A stretch of DNA of 64,000 nucleotides from Plotosus lineatus (GCA_024760905.1 CM045731.1:55103501-55167500), one strand, 5' to 3'; counted from the stretch's first letter, positions 11,027 through 20,986 are shown. The notes: generated by a model not told the origin, from the letters alone. Numbers and translations are program-made.

Positions 11027-11580
11027 GGGATCGGGAACCTATGGCTCACGAGCCAGATGTGGCTCTTTTGATGACCGCATCTGGCTCTCAGATAAATCAG
11101 ATAGCCTTCCTTAACAGAAAAACTAACAAGAATTTCGCCATCAAATAAAACAAAAACAGATAAATAATTCTCACGTATTTTAATCTATACATCTAGTTTC
11201 CACTCCACTTGTCGCTGTGGCACGCAGCGGAGACCATATCCTTTCTGTACTGCAGTGTGCTGGAGGGTGTGATACCTTGAAAACTAATTTTATTGGATTA
11301 TATGCAACAGCCTGCGCAAGTTGTTTTAGGGTCAAGGTAAATTTCCCTCGTTTTTGATCAGCTCATTTGTGCAGAGTGAACCTGTTCAACCAAGAAGATG
11401 GCGAAAAGAGAAAAAAAGATGAGGAGTACAATCACTGGATGAAGATTTGGAAAGACTTGCATGAAGCCAAGCAGAGCTGGCAACCAGCTGATTGTCAAAA
11501 CTTGGTTCCCGCTTCCTGTCACATACCAAACACTGCAGCGTGTGAGTCTTGCCAGATTGACCATGTTTGGCTATACATAT
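11027..11580 (+). mobile_element. hAT-like element, 5' end fragment
   Basis: Starts with 'gggatcgggaacctatggct' and 'cacgagccagatgtggctct', an end typical of a hAT family. The same terminus occurs inverted at 47155 and 59425. The right-hand end is not defined and no transposase was read. Confidence 0.55.
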
Positions 11581-11900
11581 GTATACGCATAAGCCCTGCA
11601 ATATACAATAGCTTAGTCTAACTGATGGCCAGGTAAAAAAAAAATTTAAATAAATAAAAAAGCCATAGTGCTTCATTTCAAGGAGTTTGCTTGAGATGTG
11701 GTGAAGATTTCTGTTCTTCTCCCTTCAGGTTGGTTCATCGATTTAATGTGTGGTGTGATTCAGAGCATCATCCAGGCTTTATTCCGACTCCCCAATCCCT
11801 CTGATCTAGTCCGTGCAGGATGAAAGCATGCACTTGAGCATGTGTTTAAGACGCGCTGATCTCTGAACCCCGCTTTGTATTTGCTTGATCAAGGCGGTGC

Positions 11901-12132
11901 GTGCGGCGCGCTCTCTACTCCATCCGCGCAAATGTGATCATTGGCATGAGGAGGATGATCATGCAGACCCGATCAAAGTCTCAAGCAAATCACAATCAGC
12001 AGTGGATCAGTGAATCAGATGGAGGTGAAATACTCATGGTGTGCCATAGATGGACTTCGATCGAGTCAGCATGATCATCCTCCTCATGCCGATGATCACG
12101 TGTGCGCGGATGGAGTACAGAGCGCACCGCAC
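11901..12132. repeat. Long imperfect hairpin (64-nt arms)
   Basis: Bases 11901-11964 and 12069-12132 are reverse complements with about six mismatches, separated by a loop of 104 bases. The arms are GC-rich ('ctccatccgcgca', 'catgaggaggatgatcatgc'). Its role is unknown. Confidence 0.8.
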
Positions 12133-12684
12133 GCACAGCCAAAGTGAAGGGCAAACCACCCGGCAAGCGCTTGGTGTGCTTCTACTGCTGATGGTGCTGA
12201 TGGTGCTGATGGTGTGTGGTGTGTAGAGCAGCTGTCTTCACTAGACTTGTGGATAAGTTAAAGAACGCTTGCGGTATAAATGGAAAGATCACGGAACCCA
12301 AGGGAACCCCCTCGGAAAATTTTTCCATGAACGTGCTTTTGAACATGTTTAAAAGCATGTTCGCAGAAGATTTAGGTCTGCTGGAAGTGGAGGAACATAT
12401 TCGGAATCATACGGAATGACACGGAAGATGAGGGAATAACTGAGGAATGTTTGAGGAAGACAACATTTTTGCTTCTACAAGTCTGCCGCGCTCCAGTGAA
12501 ATGGGGTATTAAATACATGGATTCATTCCAAAATGTAATGGGAACATCCTTGGGTCATCTCTTCCCCATTATAAAAATGGACTTGTTGATTTTGTCAAAA
12601 ACTGTGGGCCAGAAATTTCTAATATTTAATATTTCTCAGATGGGAAAGGTTTTTGGTTTAAGCAAGTGTTGATCCTATTCAAGA

Positions 12685-14216
12685 TAAAAAGCCTCTCTGA
12701 CTTTGTCTCCAAGACCTCTTATACAGGCTGTTCCTCTGATGTACTCATTCCTGATCCTATCCATCCTTGTTACTACCAAAGATAACCTCAACATTTTCAT
12801 CTCTGCTACCTCCAGCTCTGCCTCCTGTCTTTTCCCCAGTGGCACTGTTTCAAAACCATACATCGCTGGCCTCAACACCGCCTTGTACACTTTTCCTTTC
12901 ATTCTTGCCGATACCTTCCTATCACACATCACACCGGACACTTTTCTCCAACTTTTCCAACCTGCCTGCACACGCTTCTTCACCTCTTTTCCACACTCTC
13001 CATTGCTCTGGATTGTTGAGCCTAAGTATTAAAATCCTCCACCTTCTTTATTTCTGCTCCCTGTAACCTCACCGTTCGTCTTGGGTCCTTGTCGTTCACA
13101 CACATGTATTCTGTCTTACTGAGGCTAACCATCATTCCTCTCCTTTCCAGGGCATACATCCACCTCTCTAGATTGTCCAGCACTTGTTCTCTGATCTAAC
13201 TACAGATCACAATGTCATCTGCAAACATCATCGTCCATGGGGAATCTTGTCTAACCTCGTCTGTCAGCCTGTCCATCACCATAGCAAACAAGAAGGGCCT
13301 CAGAGCTGACCCTTGATGCAGTCCCACCTCCACCTTGAACTCTTCTGTCACACCGACAGCACACCTCACCACTGTCTTACATCACTCATGCATGTTCTTC
13401 ACCACTCTAACATACTTCTCTGCCACTCCAGACTTCCTCATGCAATACCACAGTTCCTCTCTCAGCACCCTGTTATATGCTTTCTCCAAATCCACAAAGG
13501 CACAATGCAGCTCCCTCTGATCTTCTCTGTACTTCACTATTAACATCCTCAAAGCAAAAACTGCATCTGTGCAACTCTTTCTTGGCATGAAACCAAACTG
13601 TTGTTCACAAATGCTAACCTCTGCCCTTAGATTAGCTTCCACTATTCTTTCCCATAACTTCATCGTATGGCTCATCAACTTTATTCCTCTGTAGTTGCCA
13701 CAACTCTGCATGCCTCCCTTATTCTTAAAAATGGGCACCAGCACACTTCTTATCCATTCCTTTTACATCCTCTCACTCTCTAAGAACTTGTTGAATGTTC
13801 TTGTCAGAAAATCTACTGCTACCTCACCTAGACACTTCCATACCTCCACCGGTATGTCATCAGGACCAACTGCCTTTCATTCTTCATCCTCTTCAATGCC
13901 CAATGCTTCATTTTCCTCATTCATCAGCTCTTCAAAGTACTCTTTCCCTCTTCCCAGCACACTTCTGTCATCAGTCAATACATTTCCCACTCTGTCCTTA
14001 ATCATCCTAACTTGCTGCATGTCCTTCCCATCTCTATTTCTCTGCTGTGCCAACCTGTATGAATCATTTTCTCCCTCCTTACTGTCCAACCTATCATACA
14101 AGTCATCATACACCCTCTGTTTGGCCTTTGACACCACTACCTTCGCCTTACGCTGTGTCTCCGTGTACTCCTGTTTTGCTCTTTTCGGTCCTCTCAATAT
14201 CCCACTTCTTCTAAGC
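12685..14216 (-). mobile_element. RTE LINE, minus strand, 3' portion of a split copy
   Basis: Minus-strand frames give 'DDRSVLGRGKEYFEELMNEE' (about 13965), 'LVPIFKNKGGMQSCGNYRGI' (about 13740), 'CAFVDLEKAYN' (about 13500) and 'RMKGKVYKAVLRPAM' (about 12910). The 3' end is lost at 12685. The copy continues at 17982 after an inserted hAT element. Many stops, inactive. Confidence 0.85.
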
Positions 14217-14662
14217 CACTGGTTCTTAACCTTGTTGGTGGTACTGAACCCCACCAGTTTCATATGCTTATTCACCAAACCCTCCTTTATTGAAAAATAT
14301 AATATGATTTTTTTTCAAATTCAAGACATAGGTATATGTTTTTACTGGGGCACCAAAATGAACCGTGCATTAACATCACTGTGTTCAAAGAACAAAACCA
14401 ATACAATGCATGAACTCCCCCATCACAACTACAGTATTTCCGTTTTTATGTGAGGTGCGCATCTGAGTGCATGCGCGCATGTCTGTATGTGTGTGTATTT
14501 GTTTTATTTACATCTTATGCAGTATTTTTGAATGTTTAATGCAGCCATGAGGTGGGGGGGCACTAACCAGCGTCTCTCCCCCTCATGCCGGTCCCAAGCC
14601 CGGAGAAATGCAGAGGGTTGTGTCAGGAAGGGCATCCGACGTAAAACGAATGCCAATTATTT

Positions 14663-16171
14663 ATGATGCAAATCAAAAGTATTACCTCCATACTGGATCG
14701 GTCGAGGCCCGGGTTAACAACGACCGCCATCAGTGCTGTCAATCAACAGGGTGTTGATGGAAATTGGACTACTGTTGGTCGAAGAGGTCAAAGAAGGAGA
14801 GGTGGGAGGCGTGTCCGTAGGCAGAGAGAGAAGAGGAAAGGCATGAGTCTAGGACTGAGAGTGGGGACTTTGAATGTTGGAACTATGCACAGAAAAGGTA
14901 GAGAGCTGGTTGACATGATGCAGAGGAGGATGGTGGACATACTGTGTGTTCAGGAGACCAGGTGGAAAGGTAGCAAAGCTAAAAGCTTAGGAGCAGGGTT
15001 TAAGCTATTTTATCACGGTGTGGATGGGAAGAGAAATGGAGTCGGAGTCATCTTGAAGGAGAAGTTTGTCAGGAATGTTCTAAAAGTAAAAAGAGTGTTA
15101 GACAGAGTGATGAGTCTCAAGTTAGAAATTGAAGGTGTAATGCTCAATGTTGTTAGTGCTTATGCCCCACAGGCAGGATGTGAGCTAGAAGAGAAGGAGA
15201 GATTCTGGAGTGACTTAGATGAAGTGATGCAGAGTACCACCAGAGGTGAAAGAGTGGTCATTGGTGCAGACTTCAATGGACATGTTGGTGCAGGCAACAG
15301 AGGGGACGAGGAAGTGATGGGCAGGTTTGGTATCCAGGACAGGAACGCAGAAGGACAGATGTTGATAGATTTTGCAAAAAGGATGGAAATGGCTGTGGTG
15401 AATACTTTCTTTGAGAAGAAACAGGAGCATAGGGTGACTTATAAAAGCGGAGGTAGGAGCACACAGGTAGACTACATCTTGTGTAGGCGATGTAATTTGA
15501 AGGAAGTCAGTGACTGCAAAGTAGTAGTGGGTGAGAGTGTTGTCAAACAGCATAGGATGGTGGTGTGCAGGATGACTCTGATGGTGAGAAAGGTGAAAAA
15601 GGCAAAGGCAGAGCAGAAGACAAAGTGGTGGAAGCTGAAAAAGGAAGAGTGTCGTGTTGTCTTCAAGGAGGAGTTGAAACAGGCTTTGGGTGGCCAGGAA
15701 GTGCTTCCAAATGACTGGACAACCACAGCAAATGTGATCAGGGACACAGGTAGGAGAGTACTTGGTGTGTCCTCTGGAAGGAAAGTAGATAAGGAGACTT
15801 GGTGGTGGAATGAGGAAGTGCAGGAGTGTGTACAAAGGAAGAGGTTAGCCAAGAAGAAGTGGGACATTGAGAGGACCGAAGAGAGTAAACAGGAGTACAG
15901 GGAGACACAGCGTAAGGCGAAAGTAGCAGTGGCTAAGGCCAAACAGAGGGCGTATGATGACTTGTATGATAGGTTGGATAGTAAAGAGGGAGAAAATGAT
16001 CTATACAGGTTGGCACAGCAGAGAAATAGAGATGGGAAGGACGTGCAGCAAGTTAGATTGATAAAGGACAGAGAGGGAACTGTATTGACTAATGACAGAA
16101 GTGTGCTGGGAAGATGGAAAGAGTACTTTGAAGAGCTGATGAATGAGGAAAATGAGAGAGAAAAAAAGTAG
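14663..16171 (+). CDS. RTE endonuclease half of LINE polyprotein
   Basis: 502 codons. The endonuclease domain spans about residues 62-305. All expected catalytic residues are visible: Asn71 (LNVGT), Glu98 (QETRW), Tyr167 (SAYAPQ), Asp203 and Asn205 (GADFNGH), Asp270 (QVDYI) and His297 (KQHRMV). This enzyme nicks target DNA to prime reverse transcription. The basic region at residues 41-60 may bind nucleic acid. The frame ends at a stop just after an A-rich run (about 16160-16170), where other copies (38268 onward) read through into the RT part, so a single-base length change there is likely. The first ATG is assumed; the start at residue 61 is also possible. Confidence 0.85.
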   Translation: MMQIKSITSILDRSRPGLTTTAISAVNQQGVDGNWTTVGRRGQRRRGGRRVRRQREKRKGMSLGLRVGTLNVGTMHRKGRELVDMMQRRMVDILCVQETRWKGSKAKSLGAGFKLFYHGVDGKRNGVGVILKEKFVRNVLKVKRVLDRVMSLKLEIEGVMLNVVSAYAPQAGCELEEKERFWSDLDEVMQSTTRGERVVIGADFNGHVGAGNRGDEEVMGRFGIQDRNAEGQMLIDFAKRMEMAVVNTFFEKKQEHRVTYKSGGRSTQVDYILCRRCNLKEVSDCKVVVGESVVKQHRMVVCRMTLMVRKVKKAKAEQKTKWWKLKKEECRVVFKEELKQALGGQEVLPNDWTTTANVIRDTGRRVLGVSSGRKVDKETWWWNEEVQECVQRKRLAKKKWDIERTEESKQEYRETQRKAKVAVAKAKQRAYDDLYDRLDSKEGENDLYRLAQQRNRDGKDVQQVRLIKDREGTVLTNDRSVLGRWKEYFEELMNEENEREKK

Positions 16172-16221
16172 AAGAGGTAACCATTGAGGAGCAGGATGTA
16201 GCAAAGATCAGTAAGGGTGAA

Positions 16222-17661
16222 GTGAGAAGGGCATTGAAGAGGATGAAGAATGGAAAGGCAGTTGGTCCTGATGATATACCTGTGGAGGTATGGAAGTGTC
16301 TAGGAGAGGTAGCAGTAGATTTTCTGACAAGAACATTCAACAAGGTACTAGAGAGTGAGCAGATGCCGGAGGAGGGGAGGAGAAGGGTGCTGGTGCCCAT
16401 TTTTAAGAACAAGGGAGACGTGCAGAGTTGCAGCAACTACAGAGGGATAAAGTTGATGAGCCATACGATGAAGTTATGGGAAAGAATAGTGGAAGCTAGA
16501 CTAAGGGCAGAGGTCAGCATTTGTGAACAACAGTTTGGTTTCATGCCAAGAAAGAGCACCACAGATGCAATGTTTGCCTTGAGGATGTTACTAGAGAAGT
16601 ACAGAGAAGGTCAGAGGGAGCTACATTGTGCCTTTGTGGATCTGGAAAAAGCATATGACAGGGTGCCAAGAGAAGAACTGTGGTATTGCATGAGGAAGTC
16701 TGGAGTGGCAGAGAAGTATGTTAGAGTGGTGCAGGACATGTATGAGAGATGTAAGACAGTGGTGAGGTGTGCTGTCGGTGTGACCGACGAATTCAAGGTG
16801 GAGGTGGGACTACATCAAGGGTCAGCTCTGAGCCCCTTCTTGTTTGCTATGGTGATGGACAGGCTGACAGACGAGGTGAGACAAGAATCTCCATGGACTA
16901 TGATGTTTGCAGATGACATCGTGATCTGTAGCGAGAGCAGAGAGCAAGTGCAGGAAAATCTAGAGAGGTGGAGGTATGCCCTGGAAAGGAGAGGAATGAA
17001 GGTTAGCCTCAGAAAATCAGAATACATGTGTGTGAATGAGAAGGACCCAGGAGGAACAGTGATGTTACAGGGAGCAGAGATAACGAAGGTGGAGGATTTT
17101 AAGTACTTAGGCTCAACAATCCAGAGCAATGGAGAGTGTGGAAAAGAGGTGAAGAAGCGTGTGCAGGCAGGCTGGAATGGTTGGAGAAAAGTATCCGGTG
17201 TGATGTGCGATAGGAGAGTGTCAGCAAGAATGAAGGGAAAAGTGTACAAGATGGTGGTGAGGCCAGCGATGTTGTATGGCTTAGAAACAGTGGCACTGAG
17301 GAAAAGGCAGGAGGCAGAGCTGGAGGTAGCGGAGATGAAAATGTTGAGGTTCTCCCTGGGAGTAACGAGGATGGATAGGATCAGAAATGAGTATATCAGA
17401 GGGACAGCCCACGTAAGATGTTTTGGAGACAAAGTCAGAGAGGCTAGATTGAGATGGTTTGGACATGTACAGAGGAGGGATAGTGAGTATATTGGCAGGA
17501 GGATGCTGAGGTTGGAACTACCAGGCAGAAGGCCTCGAGGAAGACCGAAGAAGAGATTTATGGATGTGGTGAAGGAAGACATGAAGGTCGTTGGAGTCAG
17601 AAAAGAAGATGCGGAGGACAGGGTGAGGTGGAGGCGGATGATTTGCTGTGGCGACCCCTGA
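16222..17661 (+). CDS. RTE reverse transcriptase half of LINE polyprotein
   Basis: 479 codons, in a different frame from the endonuclease half. RT motifs in order: 'GKAVGPDDIP' (11-20), 'NYRGIKLMSHTMKLWERI' (72-89), 'QFGFMPRKSTTDA' (104-116), 'CAFVDLEKAYDRVPR' (136-150, catalytic Asp140), 'LHQGSALSPFLFAM' (197-210) and 'FADDIVI' (229-235, catalytic Asp231 and Asp232). The C-terminal region holds 'LRWFGHVQRRDSEYIG' and 'GRRPRGRPKKRFMDVVKED', a block typical of RTE elements. The true start is upstream in the endonuclease frame; the listed ATG is only the first in this frame. It makes cDNA from LINE RNA at the nicked target and could also serve SINEs that share its 3' end. Confidence 0.85.
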   Translation: MRRALKRMKNGKAVGPDDIPVEVWKCLGEVAVDFLTRTFNKVLESEQMPEEGRRRVLVPIFKNKGDVQSCSNYRGIKLMSHTMKLWERIVEARLRAEVSICEQQFGFMPRKSTTDAMFALRMLLEKYREGQRELHCAFVDLEKAYDRVPREELWYCMRKSGVAEKYVRVVQDMYERCKTVVRCAVGVTDEFKVEVGLHQGSALSPFLFAMVMDRLTDEVRQESPWTMMFADDIVICSESREQVQENLERWRYALERRGMKVSLRKSEYMCVNEKDPGGTVMLQGAEITKVEDFKYLGSTIQSNGECGKEVKKRVQAGWNGWRKVSGVMCDRRVSARMKGKVYKMVVRPAMLYGLETVALRKRQEAELEVAEMKMLRFSLGVTRMDRIRNEYIRGTAHVRCFGDKVREARLRWFGHVQRRDSEYIGRRMLRLELPGRRPRGRPKKRFMDVVKEDMKVVGVRKEDAEDRVRWRRMICCGDP

Positions 17662-17981
17662 AGGGAGCAGCCGAAAGTAAAAGAAGAAGAAGAAGCAGTA
17701 TTTTTGAATGTTTAATCGTTATTTTAAGCATTTATAGTATTGAATATGTATGTATTGATATTATATGCACATATACATGTACGTATACGTCAGTCAGCAC
17801 AGGGTTGATCCTACTTAGCAAATCATGCAGATAGGACGCAGACTAAATCACGTTCCGTTATACATGTGAATGGCATGTCGTCATGAATATGAGTCAGGTG
17901 TGTGTCTTGACCTCCACTGAACCCCTGAGACTGACTCACCGAACTCCTAGGGTTCGATCGAACCCAGGTTAAGAACCACTG

Positions 17982-19005
17982 TTCTAAGCTAACCTCTTCC
18001 TTTGTACATGCTCCTGCATTTCCTCATTCCACCACCTATTCTCCTTATCTACTTTCCTTCCAGATGACACACCAAGTACTCTCCTACCTGTCCCCCTGAT
18101 CACATTAGCTGTTGTTGTCCAGTCATCTGGAAGCACTTCCTGACTACCCAAAGCCTGTTTCAACTCCTCCTTGAAGACAACATTACACTTTTCCATTATT
18201 AGCTTCCACCACTTTGTCTTCTGCTCTGCCTTTGTCTTCTTCACCTTCCTCACCATCAGCATCATGGCAACACCCTCACCCACTACTACTTTGTGGTCAC
18301 TGACTTCCTTCAAATTACATCGCCTACACAAGATGTAGTCTACCTGTGTGCTCCTACCTCTGCTTTTATAAGTCATCTTCTGCTCCTGTCTCTTCTGGAA
18401 GAAAGAATTCACCACAGCCATTTCCATTCTTTTTGCAAAATCTATCAGCATCTGTCTTTCTGTGTTCCTGTCCTGGATACCAAACCTGCCTATCACGTCC
18501 TCGTCCTCTCTGTTGCCTGCACCAACATGTCCATTGAAGTCTGCACCAATGCCATTCTTTCACCTCTGGGGGTACTCTGCATCACTTCATCTAACTCACT
18601 CCAGAATCTCTCCTTCTCTTCTATCTCACATCCTGCCTGTGGGGCATAAGCACTAGCAACATTGAACATCACAGCTTCAATTTCTAATTTGAGACTCATC
18701 ACTCTGTCTGACACTCTTTTCACTTTTAGAACATTCCTGACAAACTCCTCCTTCAAGATGACTCCACCTCTATTTCTCTTCCCATCCACACCATGATAAA
18801 ACAGCTTAAACCCTGCTCCTCAGCTTATTGTTAACCCAGGCCTCGACTGATCCGGTATGAAATTCGTTTTTATTATTCGCATTTCAATTTTTTTGGCACA
18901 AATTTTATGACGGATGCCCTTCCTGATGCAACCCTCTGCATTTCGCCGTGCTTGGGACCGGCGTGAGGATGAAGACTGGTTTGTGCGCCCACCCCCTCCC
19001 TCCCA
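17982..19005 (-). mobile_element. RTE LINE, minus strand, 5' portion of the split copy
   Basis: Continues the copy at 12685-14216. Minus-strand frames give 'ETGAEDDL', 'GRFGIQDRNTERQMLIDFAK' (about 18495), 'STQVDYILCRRCNLKEVSD' (about 18350) and 'DEVMQSTPRGERM' (about 18590). The 5' UTR reaches about 19005, with 'cttcctgatgcaaccctctg' (18917-18936) matching 14611-14633. Together the two pieces represent most of an element except the extreme 3' end. Confidence 0.85.
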
Positions 19006-19315
19006 TAGGGGGCAATAAAAATAAAAGCAAAAATGACTGATTAAAAATATGAGGTCATGAAGTCAGAAGCAAAAAAATTCAGATACTTAATGTTGGTGCA
19101 AAACAAATTCAGTGCTAGTAATTCTCAGGCTTTTAAATTTAAAAATCTGATGCCTTCCTACGATGGAATGGTATGCCATTTAACCTTTGCCCAGAATCAG
19201 CTGATATAGGTTTCAGCTTCCCTGCGACCCAAATAAGATTTCTAAATTAATAATTTATATATATTGCCTCGGGCAGGGGTGACCCAGCACAGGATTATTA
19301 ACCCCAATATTAGGG
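19006..19315. other. Unassigned AT-rich sequence
   Basis: A piece near 19180-19230 resembles a decayed SINE tail ('cagaatcagctgatataggt'). Nothing else is recognised. Confidence 0.35.
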
Positions 19316-19568
19316 CTTCAAGCCGTACTGTCAATGGTTGTCACTGCAGCCCCCCAGTGTACAGTTAACTGGGTTATCAAAGGCCTGCTGTGTCTCTCGT
19401 TGTCTATGGTGTGAGTCGTGTAAAAGAACCATTGCTGACTTTCGCCAAGAGGAACTGCAGAACCATATCCTGGCAAGCTGTACAGGGCCTCCACCCAGAG
19501 TCAGCTGAGATGGGCGTCAGCCTATCCGTAACCCCAATTAGGATTAAGGCGGTTCAGATAATGAATAT
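19316..19568 (+). repeat. tRNA-derived SINE, type A
   Basis: Contains the SINE core 'aactgggttatcaaaggc', 'gtaaaagaaccattgctgac' and the type A tail ending 'ccaattaggattaaggcggt'. Confidence 0.75.
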
Positions 19569-19569
19569 A

Positions 19570-19774
19570 CAGTAGGCCCTTCACCATTCATGGTTTTGCA
19601 CTTGCGCCCCCACATATACGGATTGCCGACTGATCCAAAAGTAAATGTCACGTGATTCAAATTCAGCCAATGGCTGCTCCTGCTGATTGGTTGAGATGAT
19701 GTATACGCCCACTTTTTTCTCATTCTCAGTCCACACTAGCTTGTCATTATCTGTTTTTTTTATTATTTATTTAT
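19570..19774 (+). repeat. Pogo-like TIR element, left end
   Basis: Begins TA/'cagtaggcccttcacc'. The next ~150 bases match, inverted, the right end of the element at 57746-58645 ('gccaatggctg', 'gtcacgtgattcaaattcag'). Confidence 0.6.
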
Positions 19775-19785
19775 CTGCTTTAAGT

Positions 19786-20049
19786 CTTCTTCTTTTCCTT
19801 TTGGCTTTCCCCCTTTTTTCTCAGAGGTCGCCACAGAGAATCATCGCTTGTTTTATTTGGCATAGGTTTTTAGTTCGGATGCCCTTCCTGACACGACCCT
19901 TTAGGAAGGGGCAGAAACAAGCTGACGGCTTTGCAGTCTCCTCTTTACGAAAGTCAGCAATGGTTCTTTCACATGAACCTCTCACCATCTCATCATGTGA
20001 GAGACATGGCCAGCCCTTGATAACCCAGTTATCTGCCTGTAGGATTTCT
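19786..20049 (-). repeat. tRNA-derived SINE, type B (first of a tandem pair)
   Basis: Minus-strand RTE-tailed SINE. It is flanked by the 11-nt direct repeat 'ctgctttaagt' at 19775-19785 and 20050-20060. Confidence 0.8.
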
Positions 20050-20060
20050 CTGCTTTAAGT

Positions 20061-20329
20061 CTGTCTGTCTTCCTTTCGGCTTTTTCCCCTTTTACTCGAG
20101 AGTCGCCACAGCGAATCATCTGATTCGCACGTTTGATTTGACAGAGGTTTTTATGTCGGATGCCCTTCCTGTCACAACCCTTTTAGCAAGGGACAGAAAC
20201 ACACTGACAACTTTGCAGCCTACTCTTTACGAAAGTCAGCAATGGTTCTTTTACATGCCTCTCACCATAGACAGTGAGAGACATGTCCTGCCTTTGATAA
20301 CCCAGTTAGCTGCACTGGGGGATTTCTCT
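20061..20329 (-). repeat. tRNA-derived SINE, type B (second of a tandem pair)
   Basis: A second RTE-tailed copy in the same orientation directly after the first, closed by a third, one-mismatch copy of the 11-nt repeat at 20330-20340. It is less diverged than its neighbour. Confidence 0.8.
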
Positions 20330-20340
20330 CTGTTTTAAGT

Positions 20341-20897
20341 AACAATAATTAAAGTAGAAACTGAGGGAACCTGCACTTGTACAGAATCACCAGGTGGAAT
20401 CTTGGTTCGAAATCAGACACACTGCACCACATTAATCCAGCGACCACATTTTCACACACTTTGAACCTCGCAAGGAAACAGGCGGCCATTTGTATGGTAG
20501 CCCGCTGGGAAAAATCGAGTTATTTAAAAAATGCAATTCAGCACGAATATTTTCAAATTTATACACCACGAGCCTTTTCAAAATAAACCGTAATGTCGAG
20601 TGTTTTATAAATAAAAGCTAGTTTTATAATCCTGCAGCGAAGCTAACCAAGCAAACCAATACTAGCTAGCTTACATCGCTGTTAATAACATGATTTATTC
20701 ATGTGATACCTGAACGAAATGTAAACAATTTAAATTAACGACGAAGGATGAAAGAATAGACGACACCGTGGCATTTATAAGTGTGTTTGAAATATAGATA
20801 CAATTTATAGATATTGAAATATTCATATTTCTATATTCTATCGTAGTTATAGCCATACACGTTAAATAACGCAGTTGCCATGATAACGCCCGTATTC
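20341..20897. other. Single-copy-looking sequence before the tRNA gene
   Basis: AT-rich, with no repeat shared with the rest of the window and no convincing reading frame. Confidence 0.4.
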
Positions 20898-20979
20898 ACC
20901 AGGATGGCCGAGTGGTTAAGGCGTTGGACTTAAGATCCAATGGACGTTGTCCGCGTGGGTTCGAACCCCACTCCTGGTA
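20898..20979 (+). tRNA. tRNA-Leu (anticodon UAA)
   Basis: 82 nt without CCA. Acceptor arms ACCAGGA (20898-20904) and TCCTGGT (20972-20978) pair fully, with discriminator A at 20979. The D-arm/A-box region reads 'tggccgagtgg'. The anticodon stem TTGGA/TCCAA encloses loop CTTAAGA, giving UAA. The long variable arm (GGAC-GTT-GTCC) is the class II hallmark of leucine tRNAs. The T arm/B box is GGGTTCGAACCCC. No intron and no mismatch in the stems, so the gene is likely functional rather than a SINE-type copy. Confidence 0.96.
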
Positions 20980-20986
20980 GAATTCG

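Larger units (their letters stand above)
10454..12508. mobile_element. PIF/Harbinger-like non-autonomous element with TTA duplication
   Basis: Terminal inverted repeats read 'tacccccatttcactggagc' on the left and 'gctccagtgaaatggggta' on the right. Each is flanked by TTA (10451-10453 and 12509-12511), the target duplication typical of PIF/Harbinger. Both subterminal regions (10470-10790 and 12240-12480) are dense in CGGAA-type repeats. No transposase is visible. A hAT-like fragment (from 11027) and a large hairpin (11901-12132) lie inside. Confidence 0.75.
14541..17694 (+). mobile_element. Full-length RTE-clade LINE
   Basis: 3154 bases flanked by a perfect 22-nt target duplication (14519-14540 and 17695-17716). 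Order: 5' UTR, apurinic-type endonuclease, reverse transcriptase, then a 3' end 'ctgtggcgacccctgaaggg' plus (AAG)n. The length, one-ORF plan and short trinucleotide tail fit the RTE clade. One frameshift separates the endonuclease and RT halves, so this copy is probably unable to move by itself, though it looks young. Confidence 0.9.
14217..17981. mobile_element. hAT element with 8-bp target duplication, itself split by a LINE
   Basis: The termini are 'cactggttcttaacc' on the left and 'ggttaagaaccactg' on the right, the end sequence of Charlie-like hAT elements. TTCTAAGC flanks both ends (14209-14216 and 17982-17989), an exact 8-bp duplication inside the older RTE copy. Without the inserted LINE at 14541-17694 and its second 22-bp target copy, about 590 bases remain and carry no transposase, so it is non-autonomous. 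Confidence 0.85.

Noticed and set aside
15215..15942. Long minus-strand frames (up to 206 codons) opposite the RTE ORF
   Set aside because: Antisense shadows of the LINE coding strand with no family resemblance. The same applies to 16815-17582 and 38926-39693.
20138..20338. Short frames inside type B SINEs (also at 31789 and 43623)
   Set aside because: The same frame recurs because the SINE recurs; it crosses the tail junction and encodes nothing recognisable.
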